Below are positions 25,899-34,240 of a stretch of 64,000 nt of DNA, one piece after another. This DNA comes from JARRPM01 sp963792815 (GTDB lineage Bacteria > Pseudomonadota > Gammaproteobacteria > Pseudomonadales > Halieaceae): contig CAWBXR010000011.1 in assembly GCA_963792815.1 (NCBI GenBank), forward strand, positions 124,001 to 188,000. The letters are read 5' to 3'. Position numbers and translations under genes: made by a program. The notes below the pieces were generated by a model. The model ran no database searches. It was not told the origin of the DNA and saw nothing but the letters and a program-made list of their open reading frames with translations. Each line of letters starts with the position of its first letter. Within the stretch, counting starts at the first letter, position 1.

Positions 25899-27003
25899 CT
25901 TGGCCGCCCCCCGGACCTGGGTCATCCTCAGTGACAAGCAGGGCGACAACGGACAGGTAGAAACCATTGTCGACGCCCTGCCCTGGCCGGTGGAGCACAA
26001 GTATGTCCACATGTTGCCCCAGTGGGTGCTGGGCAAGCCGCGCTACCGCCCCTCGCTGGATCACATCGATCCGGAGCAGTCCGACCCCATTGAGGCGCCC
26101 TGGCCCGACCTGATTCTCACGGTTGGCCGGCGCCCGTCAATGGTGGCCCTGTGGATCCGCCAGCAATCCGGCGGCAGGACCAGGATCGTGCTGGTGGGCA
26201 AGCCCTCTGGCCATATGCTGGATTTCTCCCTGGTGGTCGCCAGCGCCGAGAACCAGATGCCGCCGATGGATAACTTCCTGCCCACCACGCTGCCCCTGAT
26301 GCGGATCAGTGAGGCCGATGTGGCCGCCGAGGCCGAGGCCTGGCGGGAGCGCTTTGCGCCGCTCGACAAGCCGCTGATTGCCATGCTGATCGGTGGCGAA
26401 ACCAATCCCTTCATCATGAATCGCAAGGTGGCCCAGGACCTCGTGGCAACTGCCCACTGGGTGGTGGACGAGCTCGGGGGGACCCCTTACGTTACAACCA
26501 GCCGGCGCACCACGCCGGAGGTGGTCGAGGTATTGCGGCGGGACCTGCCGCCCCAGGCCCAGTTTTTCGAGTGGGCGGCAGGCTCACCGGACAACCCCTA
26601 CCGCGCCCTGCTGGGCAGCGCCGACGGCTTTATCGTCACCGGCGACAGCGTGTCGATGATGGTGGAGGTTATTTACCTGCATAAGCCCCTGGCCATATTC
26701 CCACTGCCCGGAGGCGCCCTGGGCAGTATCGACCAGCTGCGCCGCTCCCTGGCCCACTGGCTGTTCAACCCGAAGCTGGAGTCACTCGGCGACCGCCTGC
26801 GCCGTCGCCTGGCCCGGGGTGTCTACTACATCGATGTGTTCAAGATTCTGTGCGCCACCCGGGACTTCCGGGCCTTTCACCGGATGCTGGTGGCACAGGG
26901 GCTGGCGGTCTGGGCGGGACAGCCCTTTCGCCGCACGGCCGCCGAACTGCCGGACGATGTCGGCACGGTTGTCAGGCGGATAGAGGCGTTGTTCCCGGGC
27001 TGA
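25882..27003 (+). CDS. ELM1-family protein, copy 2 (GT-B-like)
   Basis: 373 residues. Shared family blocks: TWVILSDKQGDNGQVETIV, APWPDLILTVGRRPSMVALW, RQQSGGRTRIVLVGKPSG, AMLIGGETNPFIMNRK, PYVTTSRRTTPEV and GFIVTGDSVSMMVEVIYLHK. The IGGETN and TGDS segments mark the likely nucleotide-sugar side of a GT-B fold. It differs from copies 1 and 3 in the middle (VVASAENQMPPMDNFLPTTL instead of the ITTPQY and NIL blocks), so it probably has a different acceptor or donor. Translationally linked to the preceding sulfotransferase gene; convergent with the small oxygenase gene. Bacterial members have no firm biochemical assignment that I know of. Confidence 0.7.
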   Translation: MARSPDLAAPRTWVILSDKQGDNGQVETIVDALPWPVEHKYVHMLPQWVLGKPRYRPSLDHIDPEQSDPIEAPWPDLILTVGRRPSMVALWIRQQSGGRTRIVLVGKPSGHMLDFSLVVASAENQMPPMDNFLPTTLPLMRISEADVAAEAEAWRERFAPLDKPLIAMLIGGETNPFIMNRKVAQDLVATAHWVVDELGGTPYVTTSRRTTPEVVEVLRRDLPPQAQFFEWAAGSPDNPYRALLGSADGFIVTGDSVSMMVEVIYLHKPLAIFPLPGGALGSIDQLRRSLAHWLFNPKLESLGDRLRRRLARGVYYIDVFKILCATRDFRAFHRMLVAQGLAVWAGQPFRRTAAELPDDVGTVVRRIEALFPG

Positions 27004-27047
27004 TGCCCGCGAGAGTCGGCGTGCGCAAACGCACTCCGGGGTCGCTG

Positions 27048-27674
27048 TCAGCGCAGCCGCAGAACGTTTTTCATAAAGTGGGTGCCGAAGCGGCTCAGGC
27101 GTTGGGCGGCCACCGCCAGCGGGCTCTCGTCCAGGTAGTTGAGCTGGACCATGCGCCGCTCCCCGACATAGCGGGTGTGGCCGTGCCAGGAGTGGTCGGT
27201 GCGGCGAAAAGCCAGCAAGGTGCCCCCCAGCGGCGGCACCTGGGCGACATAATTCTCTATATCATCCTTTGAGCGCAGCATGCGCAGCTGCCCGTCCTCG
27301 TGGTCCCACTGCTCGTTGAAGTACACCAGCACGGTGATGACCTTGCTTTTGTGGTCGGTGTGAATGTTGCCGTCGGTCCGCTCGCAGAATTTGCGCACGG
27401 TGACCGTGGTGGGCAGGGAAGCCAGTTCCATGTCGAAGCGCTCACCCAGGGCCGTGGCGAAGTCCGGGGCGCGCAGTTCTTCCATCAGGTCTGCAAAGGC
27501 CGGGCCGTACTGCAGGTTATCGAGTGCGTGGTTGGCCGCGGTTTCAATCGCCGGGTAGTCGGCGTTGACGCGGGCCAGTACCTCGGGGCTGAGAAAGCCC
27601 GGCACCACCATATAATCGAAGGGGTCGGTGTGCAGTTCGGCGTTCTGCAGGGCCTGTATGTTGAGCAGTGACAT
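27048..27674 (-). CDS. 2-oxoglutarate/Fe(II) oxygenase family protein (third copy, different subfamily)
   Basis: 208 residues. GNIHTDHKSKVITVLVYFN supplies the HxD pair, and RRTDHSWHGHTRYVGERRMV supplies the distal histidine and the basic residue for 2-oxoglutarate. LRMLRSKDD and GGTLLAFRR are typical of the double-stranded beta-helix core. The N-terminus begins with the substrate-side block DYMVVPGFLSPEVLARVNAD. It is not close to the pair at 7166 and 40140. It could hydroxylate a lipid chain or sugar, in keeping with the island, but no substrate can be assigned. Single gene, convergent with ELM1 copy 2; 195 bases separate it from the divergent sulfotransferase operon. Confidence 0.72.
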   Translation of the reverse strand: MSLLNIQALQNAELHTDPFDYMVVPGFLSPEVLARVNADYPAIETAANHALDNLQYGPAFADLMEELRAPDFATALGERFDMELASLPTTVTVRKFCERTDGNIHTDHKSKVITVLVYFNEQWDHEDGQLRMLRSKDDIENYVAQVPPLGGTLLAFRRTDHSWHGHTRYVGERRMVQLNYLDESPLAVAAQRLSRFGTHFMKNVLRLR

Positions 27675-27730
27675 CGGCGCATTCTAGTTGTCGCCCGGGT
27701 CGCGGGCAAGGCGGATCGGGGCTTGTATCC

Positions 27731-27764
27731 TGTTAATAGTGCCTCTATTGGATGTTAATAGTGC
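27731..27764. promoter_or_regulatory. direct repeat TGTTAATAGTGC, possible operator
   Basis: TGTTAATAGTGC occurs at 27731-27742 and again at 27753-27764, start to start 22 bases, about two helical turns, so both copies face the same side of DNA. It lies in the 195-base divergent region between the small oxygenase gene and the two-sulfotransferase operon, where the local A/T content is raised. This spacing is common for dimeric regulator sites. No regulator is proposed. Confidence 0.4.
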
Positions 27765-27869
27765 GGTAAATCCCCGATTGCCCCGTGGTGCGGGAGCAGG
27801 CGTTTTCCTGTAATATTCGCGGCCTTTGCAGTTTCCAAATCATGTCATGCCAGCGAGGACCTCCCGCAT

Positions 27870-28781
27870 ATGGCCGATACCGCACGGGCCGTCGTTCGCC
27901 ACCTCATAATGCTTCTTTGCTTCTGGCTGCCCTCGTCGCGGCGCAAGAAGATCGAGCGCTGGTTGCGCGGTCGCGAGGAGTTCAAGAAACTCGAACAAAG
28001 TGACTGGGTGCTGATGAGCTGGGGCAAGTCCGGTCGCACCTGGTTGCGGGTGATGCTGTCGCGCGCCTACCAGCTCAAGGGTGGCCTGGACGCCCGCGAG
28101 CTGCTCGATTTCGACAATCTCAAAAAGCTCGACCCGCGGCTGCCCGCGGTGTTCTTCACCCACAACAACTACCTGCGGGACTACACCGGCAACCAGGAGT
28201 CCAAGGCTCACTTCCTGGGCAAGCGCATTGTGCTGCTGGTGCGCGACCCCCGGGACGTTGCTGTGTCCCAGTTTTTCCAGTGGCAGTTCCGCATGCGCCC
28301 CAACAAGAAGTTCATCAATGACTATCCCCCCCACGGCGCCGACATCGGGGTATGGGAGTTCGTGCTGGACGAGGACGCCGGCGTGCCGCGCATCGTCGAC
28401 TACTTCAACGGCTGGGCCCGCGCGATTCCCCAGTTGAAGGACGTGCTGATCGTGCGCTACGAGGACATGCGCGCAGACCCCACAGCGGTGCTGGCCAGTA
28501 TCCTCGAATTTACCGGCACCGAGGTGACCCCTCAGCAGGTGCAGGAAGCGGTGGATTTCGCGGCCTATGACAACATGAAGAAAATGGAGCAGGAAAAGTT
28601 CTTCAAGGGCAGCGGCGCCAGGGTCAAGCCCGGCGACAAGGACAACCCCCAGTCCTTCAAGGTGCGCAAGGCCAAGGTTGGCGGCTACCGCGACTATTTC
28701 ACCGACGAACAGTGTGAGCAGCTCGACCGCATGGTTGAGCAGCTGGACCCGGTGTTCGGTTACGGGGTTGAACAGGTATGA
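27870..28781 (+). CDS. sulfotransferase (KSGRTW type, copy 1)
   Basis: 303 residues. PAPS loop MSWGKSGRTWLRVMLS (about 48), TGN-type middle, 3'-phosphate motif LLVRDPRDVAVSQFFQWQF (about 124), LIVRYEDMRADP, and C-terminal KVRKAKVGGYRDYF (about 265). It is very similar to the next gene and to the gene at 38305-39228, and the shared insert MRPNKKFINDYPPHGADIG after the RDPR motif marks them as one subfamily. An amphipathic or hydrophobic N-terminal stretch (HLIMLLCFWLP) suggests membrane association, which fits a lipid acceptor. The stop overlaps the start of the next sulfotransferase gene. Role in sulfation of a sphingolipid head group is inferred from context. Confidence 0.83.
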   Translation: MADTARAVVRHLIMLLCFWLPSSRRKKIERWLRGREEFKKLEQSDWVLMSWGKSGRTWLRVMLSRAYQLKGGLDARELLDFDNLKKLDPRLPAVFFTHNNYLRDYTGNQESKAHFLGKRIVLLVRDPRDVAVSQFFQWQFRMRPNKKFINDYPPHGADIGVWEFVLDEDAGVPRIVDYFNGWARAIPQLKDVLIVRYEDMRADPTAVLASILEFTGTEVTPQQVQEAVDFAAYDNMKKMEQEKFFKGSGARVKPGDKDNPQSFKVRKAKVGGYRDYFTDEQCEQLDRMVEQLDPVFGYGVEQV

Positions 28782-29716
28782 ATCTCGCTTTCCAGAACCT
28801 GCGCCAGGGGCTGCAGACCGCCCGCAAGAAACTCTCGCGCAAGTGGTTGCACTGGCGCATGCGCGCCCAGCCTGAGGCGGAAATACTCACGGCCGAGCGC
28901 AAGCTGCGCGGCGTCGAGCAGTTCGACAAGCTGCAGAAAGCCGACATCGTGGTGGTATCCTTCGGCAAGAGCGGCCGCACCTGGCTGCGGGTGATGATCT
29001 CCCACCTGTTCCGGGTGATGTACAAACTGCCGGAAAATGCCATCCTGGGCTTCGATAATTTCCACAACCTGAACAAGTCGGTACCGAAGGTATTCTTTAC
29101 CCACGACAACTACATCAAGGACTTCACCGGCGACTTCACCAGCAAGCAGCCGTTCTACGGCAAGCGCGTGATACTCCTCGCCCGGGATCCCCGGGATGTG
29201 GCGGTGTCCCAGTTTTTCCAGTGGAAATTCCGGATCAAGCCCTCCAAGGTCACCATCAATAACTACCCGCCCCAGGGCAGCGATATCAGCCTCTTCGATT
29301 TCGTTATGGGTGATAACGGCGGCGGTATGCGAGCGGTCACCGATTACCTGAACCTGTGGGCGGCCGAGGCCGACAAGGTCACCGCCTTCCACCTGCTGCG
29401 CTACGAGGACCTGCGCAGCGATACCGCGGTTGAGTTGCGCAAACTTCTGAACTTCATGCAGGTCGATGCCACCAACGCCGAGGTTGATGCGGCGGTGGAA
29501 TACTCTTCCTACGAGAACATGAAGAAGATGGAAAGCAAGGAGCAGTTCCGCTTCGCCGGTGGCCGCATGATGCCCCGGGACAAGGACAATCCCGACAGCT
29601 ACAAGGTGCGCCGCGCCAAGGTCGGCGGTTACCGCGATTACTTCACCGACGAGGAAGTCGCGGCCATCGATGCCCGTTTGGCTGTCGAGCTGGATCCGCT
29701 GTTTCGTTATAGCTGA
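28778..29716 (+). CDS. sulfotransferase (KSGRTW type, copy 2)
   Basis: 312 residues, a tandem duplicate of the upstream gene, with start and stop overlapping (ATGA). PAPS loop VSFGKSGRTWLRVMIS, 3'-phosphate motif LLARDPRDVAVSQFFQWKF, LLRYEDLRSDT and C-terminal KVRRAKVGGYRDYF. In place of the hydrophobic N-terminus of copy 1 it begins with a basic stretch (TARKKLSRKWLHWRMRAQ) that could contact membrane phosphates. All catalytic motifs are kept in both copies, so neither looks degenerate. The two may act on different positions of the same acceptor or form a heteromer. Followed by a repeat-rich intergenic region. Confidence 0.83.
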   Translation: MNLAFQNLRQGLQTARKKLSRKWLHWRMRAQPEAEILTAERKLRGVEQFDKLQKADIVVVSFGKSGRTWLRVMISHLFRVMYKLPENAILGFDNFHNLNKSVPKVFFTHDNYIKDFTGDFTSKQPFYGKRVILLARDPRDVAVSQFFQWKFRIKPSKVTINNYPPQGSDISLFDFVMGDNGGGMRAVTDYLNLWAAEADKVTAFHLLRYEDLRSDTAVELRKLLNFMQVDATNAEVDAAVEYSSYENMKKMESKEQFRFAGGRMMPRDKDNPDSYKVRRAKVGGYRDYFTDEEVAAIDARLAVELDPLFRYS

Positions 29717-29840
29717 TTGCGGAGTTCCCTGGTTGTGGCTCGGCTGAATTTCCCTGCCTAACGTTTAGTTCTGGTCTGGCAAGCCGGGCGCGACCGGGGA
29801 GAGCCCCCTCGAAAAGGCCGCAGCTCCGCAAACAAAAGGA

Positions 29841-29958
29841 AATTGGGGACAGACCACCATTAATTATTCGTTACAGAACGCATCGGGCTAGCGCAGGGTT
29901 GGATCTTTTTAGATCCGCGCACCACTTGATGTCACCAAACTGTGGTCCGTCCCCCATT
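29841..29958. repeat. REP-like inverted pair, GGGGACAGACCAC type
   Basis: AATTGGGGACAGACCACCA at 29841-29859 faces an inverted near-copy, ACTGTGGTCCGTCCCCCATT, ending near 29958. The roughly 80 bases between contain a small palindrome GGATCTTTTTAGATCC (29910-29925). From memory, GGGGACAGACCAC-type ends are common in REP-like sequences mobilised by REP-associated tyrosine transposases, but no such transposase gene is in this window. Confidence 0.55.
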
Positions 29959-29995
29959 CTCGCCCAGTTCTGCAGAACGCTCGATTGAGGGCGCA

Positions 29996-30169
29996 ATCGG
30001 GGAGCAGCCCCTCGAAAAAGTCAGGTCGCGTTTAGCGTAGTCAACAAACTCGGGGCTTTCTGCGAGCACTGTTCGAGTCCCAATTTTTTGCGTAGCAAAA
30101 AATGGTCGAGTTGCGCAGCAGCCGAGTTTGTTGACGAGCTGCGGCCTTTTCGAGGGGCTGCTCCCCGGT
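29996..30169. repeat. nested palindrome with three stems
   Basis: Three nested inverted pairs share one centre: GGAGCAGCCCCTCGAAAA (30001-30018) with its complement at 30147-30164; GTCAACAAACTCGG (30040-30053) with CCGAGTTTGTTGAC (30122-30135); and TTTTTTGC (30084-30091) with GCAAAAAA (30095-30102) around a GTA loop. All three are perfect complements. On either strand the RNA could fold into a long interrupted hairpin and might also end transcription of the two convergent flanking units. Confidence 0.65.
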
Positions 30170-30204
30170 TGTGCCCGTCTTGACACGCCTGAACCAGAAA
30201 CATA

Positions 30205-31095
30205 TCAAGCGGCCCGAACCAACTCCAGCGCGTCAGCCCGCAAATGCCCCTGCTCCATTTCTTCTTGCAGCTGGGCTTCAGTGATCACGCCGTCGTCCAG
30301 GCAGCCCTTTACCAGGCCGAAGAAGAACTTTTCCTGGTTGGGGTCCGGGTGGGCGTCGTAGGTGCCGGCGAACTTGTACTCGCCGAACAGGGCGCGACGC
30401 GCGCGGCGCAGCCAGTGACGGGGTGGGAACAGCTGGAAGGTGTCGGCGGGGCGGTAGTCCACCTTGAGGCCGGTCTTCCAGGGTTGGGTCTTGCGCTTGG
30501 TGTTGTGCAGCAGCTTGGTCTGCTCGGTGAGATTGTCGAAGTCGTTCCACTGGCTCTCCAGCCGGCCGATAGTGGCAGGGTCTTCCAGCTTTAGGGAGAC
30601 CCAGTCCATGTAGTCCCGCTTCGAGGGCTTGAACATCTCGGCGAAATTCTCCTCGAAGCGCCAGTGGCGGAGCTTCGCGCAATCCAGCAGCATCACGCTG
30701 CTGGCGAAAGCGCCCTTGCGGCCTTTGCGGCCCGATTTGGGGCGACACATGATGGCCTTGCCTTCCATGTCCCTGTTGAGCAGTTCCCAGACATCGCCCA
30801 GGGCAAACACGTCCGGGTCGATAATCACCGCGCGGCCCTCGTAGTTCATCAGTTGCGGCGGCGCGAAGCGCAGGGGAGTGAAGGACTGCAGGTCGTTGTT
30901 GAGCCATGGGCGCATTTCGCCGTCGCGCAGGTACTGTTGTCCCTCCCGCTCGGCCATGCAGGGGAAGTCCTTCACCTCGATGAATTTGACATCGAACTGC
31001 TCGGCATGGGCAGAATTTTTCTGCAGGGAGTAGCGACTGACCACCGCACCCAGCTTCTGCTTGTGGTTGGTGTGAATGAAAACAGTAGGTTTCAA
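30205..31095 (-). CDS. GT8-like glycosyltransferase, copy 1
   Basis: 296 residues. The start TVFIHTNHKQKLGAVVSRYS looks like the nucleotide-binding strand of a GT-A enzyme. AVIIDPDVFALGDVWELLNR carries a DxD-type motif (DPD) followed by the strand-helix typical of GT8. LHNTKRKTQPWKTGLKVDY resembles the GT8 C-terminal metal-binding histidine with KPW-like residues. EKFFFGLVKGCLDDG is shared with two paralogues at 32254 and 39232. I infer a sugar transferase acting on an envelope lipid in the cytoplasm. Exact donor and acceptor are unknown, and the family assignment rests on motifs only. Divergent from the third ELM1 gene. Confidence 0.65.
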   Translation of the reverse strand: MKPTVFIHTNHKQKLGAVVSRYSLQKNSAHAEQFDVKFIEVKDFPCMAEREGQQYLRDGEMRPWLNNDLQSFTPLRFAPPQLMNYEGRAVIIDPDVFALGDVWELLNRDMEGKAIMCRPKSGRKGRKGAFASSVMLLDCAKLRHWRFEENFAEMFKPSKRDYMDWVSLKLEDPATIGRLESQWNDFDNLTEQTKLLHNTKRKTQPWKTGLKVDYRPADTFQLFPPRHWLRRARRALFGEYKFAGTYDAHPDPNQEKFFFGLVKGCLDDGVITEAQLQEEMEQGHLRADALELVRAA

Positions 31096-31175
31096 ACTCT
31101 GGCTTCCCTTGGCGGATTAGTGTGGTAGTTTACCGCTGGCGCAGTACCAGATAAACGGCAGGGTTTGGCAATATT

Positions 31176-32279
31176 TTGGAGAGAAATCAAGAGGTCGCAG
31201 TCTGGTGCCTGCTGGGCGCGAAGGCCGGGGATAATACCCAGGTGCTCGCCCTGGCGGAGGAGCTGGGCTGCGGCTACGAGGAAAAACATATACGGGCCCG
31301 CCCCTGGGAGTTACTCGTTCACCTGGGGGTCGGCCCGACCCTGGCGGGTATCGACAGGGACGCGTCCAGTGAGCTGCTGCCACCCTGGCCCGACCTGGTC
31401 ATCAGTGCCGGTCGACGCAACGAGGCAGTGGCCCTCTGGATAAAGCAACAATCCGGGGGCAGGACCGCACTCGTCCACATGGGACGCCCCTGGGCCGGCC
31501 TCGACAAGTGGGACCTGCTGGTAACTACCCCTCAGTATTTCCTGCCCCGACAGGACAATATCCTGCACAACAGCCTGCCCCTGCACCGGCTTTCCCGGGC
31601 AGAACTGCAGGCCGATGGTGAGCGCTTGCGACCGCGGCTGGAAGGGCTGCCACGGCCCTGGATAGCGTTGCTGGTGGGGGGTGACAGTGGGCGTTTTGTG
31701 CTTACCCCCGCCAAGGGTGAGCGCCTGGGAAGCCTGGCGAACCAGCTGGCCGCGGCCAGTGGCGGCTCTCTGCTGGTGACGGATAGCGCGCGGACGCCGG
31801 TGGCGGCGGCAGATGCCCTGCAGGCCCAACTCACCGCGCCCAACTTCTGCTATCGCTGGGGCGGTGGCGGCGACAACCCCTATCGCAGCCTGCTGGCCCT
31901 TGCCGATGCCTTCGTGGTTACCGGCGAATCCATGTCCATGCTGGGGGAGGCGGTGGCCATGGGGCGTCCGCTGTATATCTTTGATGTCGGTGACGGCTCA
32001 CTGCCCTGGTGGCGGCTGGCCCACAGTTATCGTTACAAGCCTCTGAGCCACCGCCTGGCGATGCGCCTGGGCCCGCTGCGGATGCGGCGGGAAATCGGCA
32101 ACATCCAGTCCGCGCTGGTCGACAGCGGCCGGGCCAGTTGGCTGGAGCAGGGGACTATAGCGACAGCTGCCGCGGAACTGGGCGAAACGGCAGCCGGCAG
32201 CAGTGCCGTCGGGTCCCTGGCAGCGCAGGAGCTGGAGCGGACTGCGGCCGCCGTCAGGCGGCTTTTGACAGCGCGCTGA
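31176..32279 (+). CDS. ELM1-family protein, copy 3 (GT-B-like)
   Basis: About 367 residues. The only usual start between the upstream stop and the conserved N-terminus is TTG 31176, with GGCAGGG upstream at poor spacing. Blocks shared with copy 1: VWCLLGAKAGDNTQVLALAE, PPWPDLVISAGRRNEAVALW, VHMGRPWAGLDKWDLLVTTP, QDNILHNSLPLHRL, LLVGGDSGRFVLTP and AFVVTGESMSMLGEAVAMGR. The C-terminus has an alanine-rich extension (about 330-367). Closer to copy 1 than to copy 2. Flanked on both sides by genes for GT8-like proteins on the other strand, and its 3' end overlaps the second of these by 26 bases. Likely a sugar or lipid-linked transferase; function unproven. Confidence 0.68.
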   Translation: MERNQEVAVWCLLGAKAGDNTQVLALAEELGCGYEEKHIRARPWELLVHLGVGPTLAGIDRDASSELLPPWPDLVISAGRRNEAVALWIKQQSGGRTALVHMGRPWAGLDKWDLLVTTPQYFLPRQDNILHNSLPLHRLSRAELQADGERLRPRLEGLPRPWIALLVGGDSGRFVLTPAKGERLGSLANQLAAASGGSLLVTDSARTPVAAADALQAQLTAPNFCYRWGGGGDNPYRSLLALADAFVVTGESMSMLGEAVAMGRPLYIFDVGDGSLPWWRLAHSYRYKPLSHRLAMRLGPLRMRREIGNIQSALVDSGRASWLEQGTIATAAAELGETAAGSSAVGSLAAQELERTAAAVRRLLTAR

Positions 32280-33198
32280 GCGGGTGTGCGGGGGCCGGCG
32301 GCAGGTCCGGGGTCCTTGCCAGCACTTCCAGGGCGTCGTGGCGCACGTGGTTCAGCGCCATCTCGTTGCGCAGGAACTCCTCGGTGATCTTGCCGCTGGC
32401 GAGGCACTCCTTGAGCAGGCCGAAAAAGAAGTCTTCCTGGTTCTGGTCGGGGTGCTGCTTGTAGTTGCCCAGGAAGGCGTACTCGCCGAACAGTTTGCGG
32501 CGCGCGCGCATCACCCAGGCCACCGGTGGGAACAGGCGGAAACGCTCCGCGGGGCGCCAGTCGGTGGGCAGGCCGGTCTTCCAGGGCTGGGTCTTGCGCC
32601 GGGTGGTGTGCAGCATTTTGGTGGCAGGGGTGAATTTGTCGAAGTCGTTCCACTCGGATTCGAAGAAGTCGATGGTGCTGCGGTCTTCCTCGCGCAGGCA
32701 GATCCAGGGCTGGTAGTCCTGGGTGAAATCAAACATCGCCTCGAAGCTGCGCTCGGCGTCCCAGTGTTGCAGCCTGGCGCAGTCCAGCAACATCACGCTG
32801 CTGGCCATGCAGCGGTCCACCAGGCCCTTGGGGCCGGAGCGCATGCGACACATGATGGCCTTGCCGTGCATATCGCGGCTGAGCAGTTCCCAGATGTCGG
32901 CGGCGGCGAAAATATCAGGGTCGATGACCACGGCCCGGCCCTCGTAGCCCATCAGTTTGGGGGGCATGAAGCGGGTGGGGGTGAAGGATTGCAGGTCGTC
33001 GTTCAGCCAGGTGCGCTTGACGCCGTCGCGCAGGTATTCCTGCCCCTCGTGGGCGGCGAACATCGGGTAATCCCGGCTGTCCATGATCTGCACGTCGAAC
33101 TTGTCGTTGTTGGCGGAATAGCGGCGCAGGGCGTGCTCGGCCACGATGGCGCCGGTGATCTGCTTCTGGTTGGTCTGGATAAATACGCAGGCTTTCAT
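32254..33198 (-). CDS. GT8-like glycosyltransferase, copy 2
   Basis: 314 residues, homologous along its length to the gene at 30205-31095. CVFIQTNQKQITGAIVAEHA, WLNDDLQSFTPTRFMPPKLM, VVIDPDIFAAADIWELLSRD (DPD motif), SSVMLLDCARLQHWDAE and LHTTRRKTQPWKTGLPTDW. The C-terminal tail is longer and proline-rich. It is the last gene of a six-gene minus-strand operon (O-antigen-ligase-like, periplasmic protein, lipid kinase, Tam41-like, GT2, this gene). Sharing of the WNDFD and KTQPWKTGL blocks among all three copies suggests a common donor with different acceptors. Confidence 0.65.
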   Translation of the reverse strand: MKACVFIQTNQKQITGAIVAEHALRRYSANNDKFDVQIMDSRDYPMFAAHEGQEYLRDGVKRTWLNDDLQSFTPTRFMPPKLMGYEGRAVVIDPDIFAAADIWELLSRDMHGKAIMCRMRSGPKGLVDRCMASSVMLLDCARLQHWDAERSFEAMFDFTQDYQPWICLREEDRSTIDFFESEWNDFDKFTPATKMLHTTRRKTQPWKTGLPTDWRPAERFRLFPPVAWVMRARRKLFGEYAFLGNYKQHPDQNQEDFFFGLLKECLASGKITEEFLRNEMALNHVRHDALEVLARTPDLPPAPAHPLSALSKAA

Positions 33199-33274
33199 AA
33201 TGTTGCGGGGTCCGTTTTACACCGGGCAACTATAATGGAACGGGCCCTTTTTTGCCATTTTGAGGGGGGTACTT

Positions 33275-34237
33275 TCAGCGTGAATAGTACTTGATACTGC
33301 GCCCGGTCAAGGTGGTGTAGAGCACGCCGCCAGCCTTCGCCATACGGTACAGGCTGTGCATGAAAGTGCTTTTCGAGAAGATAGAAAAAGGCAATATAAT
33401 CAAAGAGATAAGCATTTTTGCCAGGGCGGTGGAAAGCAGTTTCAACATGCGGTTTCCGTCGCCGTGGTAGCGCGCCATATTGACCTGGGAGCAGCCGTTC
33501 TTGAAGCCGCGCCTGATCAGCCCGCGGGCGGTGTAGCGCTCGGGCCCGTGAACCCGGTGGATGATGGATTTTTCCGCCGACGCCAGGCGCGCGCCCATGT
33601 GGTGGGCGCGGATGAAGAAGTCCTTGTCCTCGCCGCCGCTGTTGCAGAAGGCGTGGGAGAAAACCGGCTCCACGTCGCCGACGCGCACCAGGATATTCTT
33701 GCTGACCAGCAGGTTGCAGGTAGAGGCGCAGTCGGGCAGGCCGTAGCGGCCGCCCTTTTTGTCCTGCTTGGTCTTGGTAGGGGAGCGGAATATACCCGAC
33801 TCCCGGGCCCAGTCAGGCATCTGTTCGTCCAGCACCCAGCTGCCGAAAACCAGGTCGGCCCCGGTCTCCTGCTGGCGCTCGAGCAACTGTAGCAACCAGT
33901 CCGGCTGGGGTACGTCGTCATCGTCGATAAACGCCAGGAACCCGGCCCCCCGCTCCAGCGCTACTTTCACGGCGCGATTGCGGGCGTGGGTTATGCCCGG
34001 CTCCGGTTCGGTGGTGTAGTGAACATTGATAGGCAGGCTTGAACCCGTCTGCTCGCAGATGTCGCGGGTGGCGGAATTGGGGTTGTTGTCGATAACGATA
34101 AGTTCGACGCCAGCCGGATCGTAGCTGCCCAGCTCGATATCCATCAGCGTAAGCAGCAGCCGCTTGAGAACTTCCGCGCGGTTATGCGTGCATATGCAAA
34201 TGGCTACCCGTTGCTCGGGGATGGGGTTTGTGGTCAT
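33275..34237 (-). CDS. family 2 glycosyltransferase
   Basis: 320 residues. GT2 features in order: VAICICTHNRAEVLKRLLLT, LIVIDNNPNS, ARNRAVKVALERG, FIDDDDVPQPDWLLQLLERQ (the DxD region) and SGGEDKDFFIRAHHMG (the ED catalytic-base motif). It is an inverting GT-A enzyme of the cytoplasmic face. The C-terminus has a hydrophobic stretch (AKMLISLIILPFSIFSKS) that would bind the membrane, as expected for a lipid-linked acceptor. In the operon it follows the Tam41-like and lipid-kinase genes. Donor sugar unknown. Confidence 0.85.
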   Translation of the reverse strand: MTTNPIPEQRVAICICTHNRAEVLKRLLLTLMDIELGSYDPAGVELIVIDNNPNSATRDICEQTGSSLPINVHYTTEPEPGITHARNRAVKVALERGAGFLAFIDDDDVPQPDWLLQLLERQQETGADLVFGSWVLDEQMPDWARESGIFRSPTKTKQDKKGGRYGLPDCASTCNLLVSKNILVRVGDVEPVFSHAFCNSGGEDKDFFIRAHHMGARLASAEKSIIHRVHGPERYTARGLIRRGFKNGCSQVNMARYHGDGNRMLKLLSTALAKMLISLIILPFSIFSKSTFMHSLYRMAKAGGVLYTTLTGRSIKYYSR

Positions 34238-34240
34238 GCG

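Larger units (their letters stand above)
29763..30204. repeat. inverted-repeat element filling the intergenic region
   Basis: The 488 bases between the sulfotransferase pair and the next gene carry no gene but several palindromic repeats. The unit ACCGGGGAG...CCTCGAAAAGGCCGCAGCTC stands at 29793-29825 and, inverted, at 30136-30169, with the similarity continuing outwards for another 30 bases on both sides. A third, shorter copy (GGGGAGCAGCCCCTCGAAAA) is at 29999-30018. Two further inverted pairs lie inside (listed separately). There is no transposase gene. The layout resembles a miniature inverted-repeat element or a cluster of REP-like palindromes. Confidence 0.65.
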
